This document shows, piece by piece, positions 1 to 11,639 of a stretch of 64,000 nt of DNA. The position numbers were made by a program, and so were the translations under genes. Positions within the stretch are counted from its first letter, which is position 1, and each line of letters starts with the position of its first letter. The notes below the pieces were generated by a model that saw only the letters and a program-made list of their open reading frames with translations, ran no database searches and had not been told where the DNA came from. The stretch spans positions 540,926-604,925 of the forward strand of contig CAUYUJ010016138.1 of NCBI GenBank assembly GCA_963575745.1. Reading direction: 5' to 3'. Source of the DNA: Prorocentrum cordatum (taxonomy: Eukaryota > Sar > Dinophyceae > Prorocentrales > Prorocentraceae).

Positions 1-197
1 TCTGACCCGAATTTCGAGGCGATTCCAGTGGTGGCGACGATGGCCTCCCAAGAGGCCGTAAAGGGGAAAACGGGCGAAGGTCATCGGTATGGATACCTTT
101 CCCTCCACTGAGAGCCGTTGGCTGTTTGGGCGGCTCGTCCCTCGGGGATTTTTTGCCACAGTGGCGTGTTGCGGCCGCCCTGTTTGCCTCTCCCGCC

Positions 198-313
198 CCT
201 CCTCCTCCTCCTCCTCCTCCTCCTCCTTCCCCTCCTCCTCCTCCTCCTCCTCCTCCTCCTTCCCCTCCTCCTCCTCCTCCTCCTCCTCCTCCTCCTCCTC
301 CTCCTCCTCCTCC
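198..313. repeat. (CCT)n microsatellite
   Basis: Almost pure CCT/CTC triplets with two TTCC interruptions. Open frames across it are homopolymer runs (Ser, Leu, Pro, or Arg on the other strand), so I do not read it as coding. Confidence 0.95.
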
Positions 314-1456
314 GCCGGCGCACTGCCCTCCTGTATCCCTCCTGTATCTCTCCTGCCTTTCCCTCTTCTGCTTGCCCGGCGCGCCTCGCCCCAGGCCGCC
401 CCCCCTCCGCCCACCCGCCCGCTCTCGCCCATGCCAGCGGTTTCGCCCTGCGCCGCGTGCCCTCGCTGACCCGTCGAGGGCCCGATCCTCGTGTGGGGTG
501 TGCAGATATGAGCGGGGGGGGGGCCGTGCCATCTGGCCCCGCGAGGCCCGAGGTGGAGCTCCCAGTGGGGCGCGATCCGCTCGAGGAGTGCGCCGAGGCA
601 GCGGCATCGATCGGTATGGCGCTTAGGCTCCCTAACGGTCCGCGTTCGTCGTGGCGTGGATCGGCGTTTGCAGGGCCCTAATTAGTTGGTGGGACCTCGT
701 GCGATCATGAAGCACACGTGCCAGGCCGTGCTCAGAAAACCCTCGATCACGTAAACCACTATGTGTTTTGCGATCGTACGAGGCTCGACCGTGGTCGCCG
801 CAAACTTGCACGGGCCAAACCAGACATAATCAAAGTTTTCCGCTAGTGTCTTGCCTGCCTACATGGGGCGCGCAGGTGGACAGTCTCTGGCAAGAACCAG
901 CTAGAGGGGGCCAAGGGCATCGGGGTGCGTGGTGGGCAAAGGTGCTGGCCGCTCCAAACACGTAGCACACATGCGTACATGTAACGTGCTTCTTCCTCCT
1001 CATCTTTTTCCTCTTCCTCCTTCTCTTCCTCCTCCTCCTCCTCCTCCTCCTCCTCCTCCTCCTACTCCTACTCCTCTCTGTTCTGCCTCAGGGACCTCCG
1101 AGGACAAATCATCCTTCTCCTCCTTTCCCTTGTCTCCCTCCTTCCTACAGTCAATGCGCCTAGTGAGGACGCGCGCCTTCATCTAGGTGACCCTTGTGTC
1201 CTTGCCTCTGCGGCCCGCGCTTTGCCGTTTTCGCTGGTCGCCCGTCGCCCCAAAAATCCCAACCTCGGCCTTCAAGTGTCTTGCGTCCTGACCACCCGCC
1301 CTTAATACACGGTTGGACTGTGATTCATCCTCGGAGGGTTCTGGAGGAGTCGGGGGATCTCGAGCAGGAGGCGTCTGGAGGCGTCGGGAGGAGGAGAAGG
1401 CGGGGGAGGAGGGAGGCGGATGAAGAGGAGGAGGAGGAGGAGGAGGCGGTGGAGAG
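314..1456. other. Non-genic stretch with short microsatellites
   Basis: No gene is recognisable. It holds a second pyrimidine triplet tract at about 1001-1077 and a (GGA)n run at 1426-1448, immediately before a spliced-leader relic. Confidence 0.6.
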
Positions 1457-1478
1457 TCCGTAGCGATTTTGGCCCAAG
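1457..1478 (+). other. Dinoflagellate spliced-leader relic 1
   Basis: This 22-nt stretch matches the DinoSL consensus at 20 of 22 positions. The mismatches are C to G at position 9 and T to C at position 18; it starts TCCGTAGC and ends CCCAAG. DinoSL is normally added to mRNA by trans-splicing, so a genomic copy indicates that a processed mRNA was copied back into DNA. The Ala/acid-rich ORF at 1859 lies downstream on the same strand. Confidence 0.85.
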
Positions 1479-1858
1479 AGCCGACAGGAGGCAGCATCCG
1501 CTCGCTTTGCCCATCTTGTTCTTGCTACGATTTTCCTTTCAGATTCATACCCGTGGGTGATTCTGCTCTCGCCGCTCTCCGTGTGATCGGGCGGCGCAGG
1601 CACCTTAACATACATAATTCGCCAGACTACAACACAGCAGTTCTCGCCTTTTCTGCTTTTCGGGACGCCTCATCACGATCTTGCAGCCGGCGCCCCGCAA
1701 GCTCCGACCTCTAACACAAAGTCGCCTACGTACATCGAGGTCTACATCTTCAACGCGACCTCGAAGTGCACCACGGGCTGCCACATCGAGCCCGATTCCA
1801 GGAAACTGTCGAAGATGCGCGTGTTTCTGGCCAGTTCTCATCTCACGAGATATCTTGC

Positions 1859-2842
1859 ATGCCGAAAATCGTGGCTCAGCGCAATACCAGTTCGCACCGT
1901 TCCGCATTGGCGTACCGCCATATACCTGTTGTGCCGCCTGGTGTTTGGGACACTCTTCAAAAGGAGGCGCCTGAGTTCATCCCTGCCAGTTTCCCTGGGA
2001 GCACGGCCGCGCCCGCTGCCGCACAGGAACAGCCGCAGAGCAGCCAGACCGAGACGCTCCAACCACCTAGGCAACCAGCGCCTGACGTGGGCCACCCACC
2101 CACCGACGTGCTGCGATCCGCGGCGGCAGAGGCGCTGGCTGAAGCACCAGCGAGGTCTCACACGGCCGACTCGGCAGACGAGGCAGACGTGGGCCAGGCA
2201 GCTGGCAGCCAGAGCCAGGCGGCCGAAGCAGGCCGCGATGCCTCGGAGGACCAGGCGGAGGCACGGCGCCTGGACGGCAGGCCTGGCTCTAGCGCAGCGG
2301 GGGCTCCAGAGGCTGCCGCGCGGGCTGCCGCGCCTTCCGACGCAGCCTTGGACGGTCGCGGTGCCATTGCCGGCCTCGAGATAGAGGAGCAGGCCGCATA
2401 CATCGAGGTTTCCATCACCGAGCTCTCCGCCTTCGTCGTCTACGAGGCCGCCACGGCGAGGCGTGATGGCGCCACGCCAAAGGCCCTTCGCGCCGCCTGG
2501 GACCGGCTACCTCCCGAAGACCAGGCAGCCCGGGTACCGCGTCAGCCACGTCGAGAATTCGCCATGGACAAGAAGTGGGCGCCCCTGCTGTCCCGCAACA
2601 CCGACGACCAGCTCGAAACCTGGGACGCCCTCGACATCCCGCTCAGCCTCCGGAGGCCATGACAAGTCTCCGCCGACGCCTTCGAGGAGCAGTCCGCGAG
2701 CTCCAGCGAGACCGAGAGCGACAGCGAGGCCGAGCCAGAGGCCCTGCATTCGGGAACGCCGGCGGGCGCAGCGCCTTCGGAGGCCCACCCGAGGCGGCAC
2801 GTTTCCTTTGAGAACAAGGTGCGTTTTCTGGACAACCCCTGA
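1859..2842 (+). CDS. Ala/acid-rich protein with C-terminal RVxF-like motifs; in-frame TGA
   Basis: I do not recognise the family. From the first ATG at 1859 the frame runs to TGA 2660-2662 (267 codons), then continues open in the same frame for 59 codons to TGA 2840-2842. The first part has a short N-terminal region (APEFIPA near residue 43), a long Ala/Glu/Gln-rich disordered stretch, and an ordered-looking block with AAYIEVSITELSAFV and a Trp. The part after the first TGA is Ser/Glu-rich and ends in RRHVSFENKVRFLDNP, which holds two V-x-F motifs of the kind that dock protein phosphatase 1. The frame is open upstream to 1715. A different frame at about 1605-1830 also looks coding (SPTYIEVYIFNATSK), so a frameshift or a short intron probably separates the true 5' exon. 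A spliced-leader relic lies 380 nt upstream of the ATG. The TGA could be an intron edge, a mutation in a retroposed copy, or readthrough. PP1 docking is inference only. Confidence 0.45.
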
Positions 2843-4380
2843 GGCAATGAGGCGCCCCCCACCTCCTTCACTTTCCTCCCCTTTCCTAGCTCACCGCAGC
2901 CCCCGAGGCGGCCGCCCCTGTTCGCATGGGTTCTGGGTATTGCATGGTGGGTGACGGCGAGGTGGGGGGGGGGGCGGAGGAAGCCTCGCGGCACAAGAAC
3001 GCTGCCACCGCCCCGATGCAGGCCCGCTGGCGTGCACAGTCTTGATCACCCCTCCCCCCCCTCCTTCCTGCTAAATCATTTCATCTCCCCCTTTTCCTGC
3101 TCCTGAAGACCCTCGTCGTTGGCACGAACTGTTATCTCGTACAGCGCCACCGATTCTTGGCAACTGTAGGTTGCGGTGCTGAACCCGAGAACAAGTGATT
3201 GAAAAACACCGGGGGACGGACCCGCAACAGTGCGAGTTACGCCTTTGTTTGCAAACGCTGTCGAGGGATTTGCTCGGAGGTTACTGGAGTGAGCCGCCAA
3301 GCCCCAGACGCGCTGGCTGGGACAGCCTGCTTTTAGCTTCAGCGAACAGAGCTCCACGCCGCACTGCGCCTCTCCTTCCGCCCGCTGGCACGCACGCCCC
3401 GAGGCGACTTCTAGGTGAACTGCGAGCTTATGTTATCTCCCAACCTCCCCCCACTTCCTCGCCCTTCTTCTCCCATTCTCCCGTCGGACGGGCTGGGCGG
3501 GATGGGATGGGGTTGGGATCGGGAAAGAGGGGTACGACATGTTGTTCGCGCAGCCCGTGCGTGCCCTCTGAGGGCTGGCGTCGCCGCAGGCGCATGCATT
3601 ATATCCGCCGCCTCCTTCCCCTACCGTCAGAACGGTCGTGTGCATCGCGAGCTCCTAACACCGCGGGGCGACCAGCGGCCCCGGAAACACTGGCACCGCC
3701 TGATTAACATATTCCTGATTGCAGCCTGTTTGCTGGACCCGCCCGCACACGCCCCTAGTTCCAGTCCAGCGTGAGGTCGCGTGCCGACTCACATTTTCTG
3801 CTGCGTGACAGAGCGGGGACAACCGAACCTTGCTCTGCCGACGGGGTCCCCGCCCGCTTCAGGCGAAGACAGCCGCGCCTCTACGCAGAGCCCCAGCGAG
3901 ATGCGCCCTGGCCTCGCTCGGCACCAGCTCCTGCAGTGGTGTGTGTAGGCGTCCCAGCACCGCCGAAACACCGCGCGCAGGTGTCCTAGCAAGGGGACGG
4001 GGAAATGGAGGACTTGGAGGTTCGATTGTGTCGTGTTCGCACGGGGCGGAACGCCCGCACCTGCCACTGGCCGCCGCGGCCCCGGGGCCGACCGCCGCGC
4101 GCCGCCAGCGGGCGGGGCGGCGGCAGCGGCGCAAGGCGCGCCGTGTTAAGGAAGGGAGGGGCAGTTTATGGGGAGGTGGGGAGGACCTCTGGCGCTCTCA
4201 CACTGCTGATTTGTTTCGTTTGACCCCCCGCCCACCTCTGGGCCCGCAGCCAGGGTTGGGTGGGCAGGATTGGTGGATAGATTTCGGGCGCTGCCGAGTC
4301 AACTAATAGAACAGCACAGACGTGGGAGAAGAACGCTGCGAACCTCGTGTTTGAACTCCGACAAACATCAAGAAAGGCGG
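2843..4380. other. Non-genic stretch
   Basis: GC-rich sequence with short C and G homopolymers. No ORF shows recognisable motifs or convincing composition, and I see no RNA gene or repeat copy. Confidence 0.5.
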
Positions 4381-4431
4381 GGAGGGGGAGGAGGAGGAGG
4401 AGGAGGAGGAGGAGGAGGAGGAGGAGGAGGA
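4381..4431. repeat. (GGA)n microsatellite
   Basis: Pure GGA triplets. Frames across it are poly-Gly or poly-Ser/Leu and are spurious. Confidence 0.95.
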
Positions 4432-4667
4432 TCTGAGCATACTGGGACGTGGCCGCGCCGGCAGGCGGAGGCGAGTATTTCCCGCCATCGCCACGGCAGA
4501 GGAGGTGCCACCCAGGCCTTCCCAGGCCGGCCATGGCGGCGAGTAGAGGGCGACGGTCGCCATGGAGGAAACGTCGGGACGTCCTCGCCGGACCTGGGCT
4601 AGGGACCGTCGCCATTGAGGGCCGTTCTCCATGGCGACCGTCACCCTCTCTACCGGGTTGATGGCAG

Positions 4668-4965
4668 TACTGGCATGACCGTGGGGGGTTCTAAGTGGAT
4701 AGGGAGGGTACAAATGGATGCTCAGGTGCGTTATCTCTGGCCCAACCTGGCTTCTAAGTGGGTTACAAGTGCCCCGAGTGGCTTAGGGGGGTAGATAATT
4801 CCGCTAAGTGGGCGGAGCCCACTTAGCCTGGATCGTTAACCCCCTAAGCCACTCGGGGCATTTGTAACCCAGTTATAATTAAGCCAGGTCTGGCCAGAGA
4901 TAACGCACTTTAGCATCCACTTGTAACCCCCTGTCCACTTACAACCCCCCACGGTCATCCCAGTA
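4668..4965. mobile_element. Foldback element, about 298 bp imperfect palindrome
   Basis: The left arm (4668-4813) reads as the reverse complement of the right arm (4817-4965) along almost its whole length. The ends pair TACTGGCATGACCGTGGGGG with CCCCCCACGGTCATCCCAGTA, and the block with GCCCCGAGTGGCTTAGGGGG pairs with its complement near 4850. The centre is a perfect 11-bp stem (4803-4813 with 4817-4827) around loop GGA. There is no coding capacity, which fits a foldback or MITE-type non-autonomous element. Short GCGACGGTCGCCATGGAGG-like palindromes flank both sides (4540-4645, 4975-5050). Confidence 0.8.
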
Positions 4966-5104
4966 GAGGATGGCCGCCGTCCATGGCGACGGTCCCCAGT
5001 TGGCGGTCGGCCCTCCATGGCGACCGTCGCCATGGAGGGCCGACCCTCCACGGATTGACGTCCATGGATGGGTCCTGAAGGACACGTCGGTCGGGGCTAG
5101 GCCG

Positions 5105-5200
5105 AGGATCAAACCGTTACGGAACGGTCTGAGAAGGTCGTGACGTCTGATGCATCCTCCAGAGCTGCCAGATCTTAGGGATTTCCCTTTCATCCTCACC
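5105..5200 (-). repeat. Dispersed repeat family F, copy 1
   Basis: Shares a CGTTnCGGAACG...GATnCATCCTCC..CAGAG layout with 6005-6125 and 34195-34300. On the minus strand the three copies give similar peptides (LRSGSSGGCI, LRPGGSGWRI, LSSVGSGGCI), which may reflect a decayed ORF or simple DNA homology. Confidence 0.5.
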
Positions 5201-5458
5201 GGAATTTGAAGCGGGTCCTGGCCCCGGGATTGTCAGCAGGCGGCTCAGGATGAAGAGCTGGTCCTGGGGGAAGGCCCCAGTGTCCAGTGCCCGCTCCCCT
5301 CGGGACCCGTTTTCTTCATACCAAGACGGGCCCTTGAGGGCCCCGAGTGCCAAGAGCCGTAGCCGATGGCGCAGGGCCCCAGCAGTTCGCTCAACCGTGG
5401 GCAGGGCCGTGCCTGCGCCAGCTTTCACGATGACGACGGCGACGAGGAGGCGGCGACG

Positions 5459-5463
5459 AAGAC

Positions 5464-5495
<32 letters not shown>

Positions 5496-5535
5496 GGAGG
5501 AGAAGGAGGAGGAAGAGGAGGAGGAGTAGGAGGAC
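5459..5535. repeat. (GAG)n microsatellite
   Basis: Purine triplet repeat with AAG interruptions; not coding. Confidence 0.9.
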
Positions 5536-6004
5536 GACGACGTCGATTACGAGACCACTACCGGCCAAGCCGCAGGTTTTGTCGCTGGGCGGCTGGCGAA
5601 AATTGAGACAGAGATTAACCCCTTTGGCGGACAACCCGCCGTTTCTGTCCAGGGACGCTCGGGATTCCATAAGGCCATTTCGGGACGACGACGAGGGGGA
5701 GGGTGGCCGACGCAGGACCTTGCGGACCTCATACAGAGCAGGTTCGACGAGTGGGCCCACGACAGGGCGGCGAAGTCGCCGCGCAGCATGGTTGCAGTGT
5801 CCTAGCGAGTCGATGGCCAGATGTCTGCACCCGAGGCCATAATTTTATAAGACGAGCAGATCTTGCCCTTCAGCTCCTTCCCAGACCTCTGGGCGGCGCG
5901 GGGACGTCACGGCAGTGTGGCCTCAGGATCTAGGCCCCCAGCGGCCGTTGCCAGGCCTTGGGACCACGGACGAATCATCCGCAACAGGAACAGGTCAGGA
6001 GGGG

Positions 6005-6125
6005 GGGCCGGGATAAAGACAGATCGTTCCATAGCGTCCCCTCAAGTTTTCCGAGTGTATAGCTCCGGCGCCCGATACGCCATCCAGACCCGCCAGGCCT
6101 CAGAGATTCCGTAGTCATCCTCATC
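6005..6125 (-). repeat. Dispersed repeat family F, copy 2
   Basis: Similar to 5105-5200 around the GATACGCCATCCAGA...CAGAGATTCC landmarks. The 5' part (CGTTCCATAGCG) recurs alone near 51890. Confidence 0.45.
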
Positions 6126-7157
6126 CGAATGTGTCCTCTTTCTGTTTTCTTCGCAAGAAGAAGGGGAGTCCCGTGATGGAAGTTGAGGGCTCGAGAGACC
6201 ACGCCGTGGCAAAAGTCACGACATCAGAGGTCTGGGCCTTTCGTTGATATTCAGCAGGGCGCGCAGGCAGCATCTCGCATTGGCTGGGACGAGGAGGCGG
6301 ACACAAAAGGTCTGCCCCCCGCTACTCTGTCACGCGTGCGTGCTTGTCTAGGCCTCCCAGATGGGGTCCGAGTAAATGGAGTCGAGGGCTCGCACCGCAT
6401 AGCCTGTGCCTCGCCGATCTGGCCGATGTGGAGCTCTGTCTTCTTCACGCCGACGTCGCCGATGCATCGGCGATGCCGCGCGATCCTCCGATTCCATCTA
6501 CTGGGACCCCATTGGGAGGCTTCTATCTTGGGTAAGGCGCCGTCTGTTTCACATCCAACTGCGCGCAGCGGCGTTCAAAGGTTGACGCCTGGTCTGCGTG
6601 CGGCGGAGGTGTACTGGCATTTCTCCATACCGTTTTAATGGGAGCGTTTGTCCACTCCTGCTCGAACGAGCCTCGGGTTGCTGATGGAGCTTCTGGCGCT
6701 GCTGAGCAGCGCCGCAAGCGCTGCAGGCATATTATAGTCCTGCGAGATCTGGCGTCACCGTAGTGTAGGCTGAGTTTTTCCCTGGGATGTGTGGCAGGGT
6801 GAAGGAGAAAGGAGGAGCAGGAGCAAAAAGGAACACCTGAATGAGCAGCAGTTAGAGGGGAAACATGGAGGGTACCATCGGAGGAGGCGATGCGTGAGGC
6901 TCAGATTCCTGAAGAGTTGCCCAAGTGCCCAGGGGGGGGTCTTGATCGTTACGTGTAGAACAGGTATTGCCCGTGATACGTTTGGATTGCGGCCGAAGTG
7001 TTAGGCGGGGGGGGGGCAGGTCGAGTTCATTGCGGGCCATTTACCCCAGGCGCCTCCAGCATTACAGGTCCATCCCGCGTGTGGTGCCACAAGGCTCCTT
7101 CTGTGGGCCTACTTCGATGACGACATCAGACTCTTTGAGCGATGTGCGAGGGATAAA
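6126..7157. other. Non-genic stretch
   Basis: No recognisable gene, RNA or repeat copy. Frames here are short and lack conserved motifs. Confidence 0.5.
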
Positions 7158-7182
7158 GAGAGAGAGAGAGAGAGAGAGAGAA
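7158..7182. repeat. (GA)n microsatellite
   Basis: Perfect GA dinucleotide run followed by A-rich sequence. Confidence 0.9.
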
Positions 7183-9231
7183 AAAACAAAAAAAGTGGTC
7201 GACAGGTCCTCTCGGCGCATGCTTGTCGTGACAATCGTATTTCTAAGTCGTTGTGTGCGTGTGGACATTCGTCTGTTTCCTATTCGTGCGTGCGTGCATG
7301 TGTGCGGGGGGACGCTCGCTTCTAGGAGCATCGCTCAGCCAAGCCTCCATTCAAGGTGGCTGCGAGCGCAATCATGTTACTGCCCACCGATCGGATCCAT
7401 TCGTCGGAGGAAGAAGTGTGGGTGTGCGGTACCTGCCTGGCTCTGCCGCGTTGCTGCGCGCGTGGCCGCGACGCCACACTGTGTGTGTGTCGTTTGGCAC
7501 TCGTTGCAGAAAGTGGATATCATGTTTAGTTCGTGCCCCGACCTTGCTACATACCGATGGCTGCAACCCCCTGGCGCGTGGGAGGAACGGCCCATGTCTT
7601 GTTTTCATGCTTGTCCGGCCTGCATTTGCTGGCCCGCCTCTGCTCAGTGCTCGAGTAAGCCCGGCTTCGCCAGGATATCAGTTGCGGCTGCTTTTTACAC
7701 CAATTGGTGACTTGTCAGTTTATGACGATCGACACCCACCCTCGCACGTTTGTACATCGCCGACTGGCTCCCATCGGCGCGCCAGAGTGACAAGTCTGTG
7801 TTTTCATGTGTGTGTGTGTGTGTTGTTGTGTGTGTTGTTTGTTGTGGCTTTCGTCCTCATCGCCTCCGTGTGCGAGCGCGCGCGGGTTCAGCGCCTCGTT
7901 GGAGCGCTGACCGTGCCATGGTGCACCCTTTTTGTTCATGTAGTCCGTTGCAGAATCGCCAGTGGTCGTAGTTTGGATTCGCACTCGCATCGTCTAGGCC
8001 AACACTGGAAATAACATGTGTGTTTGCGTCTGTGTGTGCGCGGGGGGGTGCAAGCTGATGACTTTGAGCGCAGTCCGCCATCGTCATTATCCGCTGACTG
8101 GTTTCTGCAGCGTGTCGGAAGACAGAGTGTGCGAGCGCGGGACCGCTGCCTGGCGAGCCTGTGCGTACCCTGCTTTGGTTGCGGTTCCTTTCCGTGGTGG
8201 CTTTTGCGCAGGATTCCCCGGGCTTTTCTGGATCCAACTCGCTGGCGTCTGCCGGTTTGGTTGGCCTCGTTCTATTCCCGTGGTTTTGCGCAGTGCGTCT
8301 TCGTTCGTCTCTCTCGCCTCCGGTGGTTTGGGCCGTTGTTTCACCGTCGTCGGCCTCGTCGTCGTCGTCGTCGAGTCTTTCCCTCTCCAGGTGGCCTCGC
8401 CTGAGTTTTGTTACTGCAGTGGTGTCCATCAGTTGCGCGGGACATTCGCCAGATTTGGCGCACGTGACTCGATCGTATTGCGCGGTTGTTCGCTTCGGCT
8501 CGACACTCACTTGGGAGAGCACGGTCTTTGCTCGATCGCATTCGTCATAAGCAAAGGTGCAATTTTGCGTTTGTGTTAACCAGCGGTTGCTGCGACGCTG
8601 TGGATGAGGGACAGAACGTGGTCGGACACATGTGTCAAGAGGTTGAAGCGTCAGAGCGTATGTTTGTTCACGCCGTCTGCGGGATGTTAACGCATTGTAT
8701 TGGTGTCATGCACCAATGACATTGCGACAACATCATTGCAGAGCTGTGTGGGTGACTCTCTGATTGTGTGTCTTGCATGCAGCGGAATCTGTCGCCAGAG
8801 TATGGAATCATATGTGTCGGCAGCCGCTGTGACCGGGTGAACGCAGTCGCGGTTTCTTCGGCTATGTTGCTACGCATTGCCCATGTCTGGGCCAGGGGCG
8901 CACGAGGGCCTCGCGATTCGATAATAAGTTTCGCGTCCTTTCAACGTCGAACTTCTGGAGTCTTTCCATCTGTCGCACAGGATAACTTGTTCTTCCTCTT
9001 CCTCCCACGAAGAAAGTCATCTGCGGCCGCCGAGGGTGTTCCTTGAGTCAGATGGCTTCTCGCATCCCAGAGTTCCTTGACAGGCGAAGGCCCAGGATAG
9101 CAGAGAACAACGCATCTTTCACATGTGAATCTCGACACGATGTCCATTCTGGCCAGCCCGATGAAATTTGATCTCGATTTTCCCTCGATCGAATGCGGGC
9201 TGACGCTTGCCTGGTGGTGTTGTGCATCCTG
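7183..9231. other. T/G-rich non-genic stretch
   Basis: The + strand is unusually rich in T and G, with TG runs at about 7807-7843 and 8016-8040. Long overlapping frames exist (7253-8014 is the longest) but are Cys/Val/Arg-rich without motifs and are probably produced by the base skew. A decayed transposon or intron-like DNA is possible. Confidence 0.45.
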
Positions 9232-9290
9232 GCGCGGCCGATCCGATTCGATTCCGACTCCGAGCTGGCGTATTCCGATCTGATGGTGAC
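9232..9290. repeat. Dispersed GATTCGAT repeat (family C), copy 1
   Basis: Contains GGCGCGGCCGATCCGATTCG and CCGACTCCGAG. Related stretches lie at 11068-11148, 12889-13040, 13432-13640, 35921-36126 and 58531-58620. Confidence 0.65.
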
Positions 9291-9603
9291 CGTTTTTGCA
9301 GGGTTCGCCGGTAACTCACCTGGGTTTTCGGGCTCTCCCCCCCCCTGGCTTTTCGGGCTGCCCAAAGCGAAACAGTTGGGCCATCGGCCGGCCCCCCCCC
9401 CCCACGCCCCCCATCGGACATGTCGGTTTCTCGCCGACAAACACTTGTCTCATGCTGACCGGTCTTGCCGCGGAGGGGCCGCCTCATTTGTGTGGCCTCG
9501 AAGAACGAGGCGGCAGACGTGGAGGCGGCCTTCCGCGAGCGGAGCGCGGACATGGAGCTGCAGCACGGGCAGGTGCCAGGCCGGACGAGGTAGGGTTCGG
9601 ATG

Positions 9604-9771
9604 CTAGCGTTAAGTCGGGCCTGTCCCTCTACAGGGGGAATATTCAAAAATAGTAAAGAAATTGTCTGGGGACTATTTTTTGACTATTTTCGCTCCTTTG
9701 GGGGGCATTTTTGAGTATTCTTTTTTCGCCCGCAATCCCCCTGTAGGGGGACACGCCCGACCTAACGCTAG
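9604..9771. mobile_element. MITE-like element with 36-bp terminal inverted repeats
   Basis: Left end 9604-9639 (CTAGCGTTAAGTCGGG...) and right end 9736-9771 (...CCCGACCTAACGCTAG) are inverted repeats of 36 bp with about three mismatches. Each carries an inner mini-palindrome (CCCTCTACAGGG / CCCCCTGTAGGGGG). The 96-bp interior is AT-rich, with AAAAATAGT and ACTATTTTT inverted pieces. There is no ORF, so the element would need transposase in trans. A TG may be duplicated at the ends; this is weak. Confidence 0.8.
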
Positions 9772-9949
9772 TGTGCATTGGGTGCAGAAAGTTGCATATC
9801 TTGTGCCCTGCAGGCGCCTGGGAGGGCCGCCCCAGGGCCCGAAAGGGCACGGACGGTGCACGTCTCGACGGTTCCCATTCATCGCCCCCCCGTAACCAGT
9901 GCCCAATCGGAAGCTTCAGCCAGCATGAGACGGGGTTAAGCGCAGACTG

Positions 9950-10260
9950 GGCTCAGCCAGAGCGCCAGATCTTGCAGGATCGTGCAAAGCTGGATTTCGG
10001 GTGAGTTCGGTTGCAAGTCCTGGTAGCCTTGTGTACCTTCGTAGTTCCGCCTGTAGAGGGCCTTAGCGTCGACCAGCGTCTGGTAGTTGGTGGGATGGCT
10101 TCGATGTAGCGTGGATTAGCGTCGACCAGTGTCGATTTAGCGTCGATTTAGCTTCGATTAGCGTCGATTAGCGTCGATTGGCGTCGATTCGCACGGGGCC
10201 TAACCAGAGCGCCGGATCCTGCTTGATCGAGCAATGCCAGATTTCGGGCGAGTTGGGTTT
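9950..10260. repeat. Direct repeat pair flanking TTAGCGTCGA tandem repeats
   Basis: About 63 bp at 9950-10012 recurs at 10196-10260; shared parts include CCAGAGCGCC and GATTTCGGG.GAGTT. Between them, 10095-10195 is a degenerate tandem array of TTAGCGTCGA units. A related fragment is at 26780-26860. Confidence 0.7.
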
Positions 10261-11067
10261 GGGAGCCGTTCGCGGCTCTGGAGGTGGCCTCGCATATTGG
10301 CGGGGCCTGGTTTGGGATGCGCGCGGGCCAAATGCAGCACATGTGTTTCCAAATTGGTTTCTGAGCTGGGTTAGTCCACGTCCGAAGTCTTGGGTGCGGT
10401 GTCTTTTCGGCACGATCAAACGGGGGTCGGAAAAGGAGTGGGAACGAAGGCCAGCACCAATTGTTGTCCATCTCGAGCCAGATTCGCTGCCCGATCGTAT
10501 CTAGTTCTCCCCTACCTGTGTCGCACGTGCACTGGAACTTTTTCCGTCGGCGGCGAGGCAGGGGTCGTCTGCGCTAGCGGAATGAGCTCAACGAGGGCAC
10601 CGTTGCAAGGGGTGTGAGGGGCGAGGGCCACTCAGGGGCGGACAGGTCGCGTCCTCGTGTCGGGCGTACGTTGGAAGAGGCATGGGCGTAGGAGGCCTCG
10701 TGTTCGGGGGCAGCAGCGACCACGACAGCTCCAGGGCTGGGGCCCGGCTGGCGGCGCCTCTGGCGGCCCGCCTGGCGCGCTCCGCGCGCCAGGGAGGGGC
10801 ATCTGGCGCCGATCGAAGCAATCCGCGCGGAGCACCGGCAGTTTCTGCGTATCTGCGCTCGTCTCGTCGGGCCGGAGTCGCGGGCGTCAGGATGCTTCGT
10901 CGAGGAAGACGGCCGCATCGCTCGAGAAAGAGGTTTCGCACATGACGATCTCGCCGCATGTCGCGCACCACCAGGGACTCACCACTAGGTTGTTTGGCGT
11001 CCGCAGGTGCAGAATGCTCCTGCTTTGACATCTGACCGATACGTCTTCGACCCAGCCACATAGCAGG
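10261..11067. other. Non-genic stretch
   Basis: No recognisable gene. The GC-rich block 10740-10850 ends with a sequence like one end of the 104-bp TIR element (10808-10842), without a clear partner. Confidence 0.45.
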
Positions 11068-11148
11068 GCCCGTCTCGATCCGATTCGATTCATATCGATT
11101 CTGGTTGGCCCGATGCGACTCGATTCCGATATTCGAATGCGTGCGCTC
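11068..11148. repeat. GATTCGAT repeat (family C), copy 2
   Basis: Runs of GATCCGATTCGATTC and GACTCGATTCCGATATTCG. Adjacent 11180-11400 holds four C/G-homopolymer-linked GGTTCGAACC-type palindromes. Confidence 0.65.
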
Positions 11149-11439
11149 TGTGGACGTTTGGAAGTGGTAGTGTTCGAACCGCCCCCCCCCTGAATTGCAA
11201 GAGGAGGTGGGGGTGCCTCAAGGCGAGGGGTGGTGCGAACCAGGAGGGGCCCCTCCCTCGATTGTTGGAGTGGGGGGTTCGAACCGGGAGGGGGATTCGC
11301 CTCTTTCAAGGGGGGGGATGGTTCGAACCGGGTCCTCCCGCACCCCCCTGAATTGCCAGGGGGGAGATCGAACCGGGGGGTTGGGCCCTCACCCTACAAC
11401 CGACGACGGCCAGCGGCGGCGTCAGCGCCGGCGCCGGCG

Positions 11440-11600
11440 CCGTCGGGCAGCGACGACGACGACGACGACGTTGACGACGACGATGACAAGGACGACGACG
11501 ACGACCACAAAGACGACATTGACGACGATCCCGATGACGACGACGATGACGACAGTGACGACGATAATGACGACAACGATGACGACGATGACAAAGACGA

Positions 11601-11639
<39 letters not shown>

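Noticed and set aside
118-681. Long Ser/Leu/Pro-rich frames over the first microsatellite
   Set aside because: All frames are open because of the CCT repeat; no conserved sequence outside it.
5355-5373. CCGTAGCCGATGGCGCA as a spliced-leader relic
   Set aside because: Only the first nine bases fit and no ORF of interest follows.
7253-8014. 253-codon frame
   Set aside because: T/G skew produces it; Cys/Val/Arg-rich, no motif, overlapping frames equally open.
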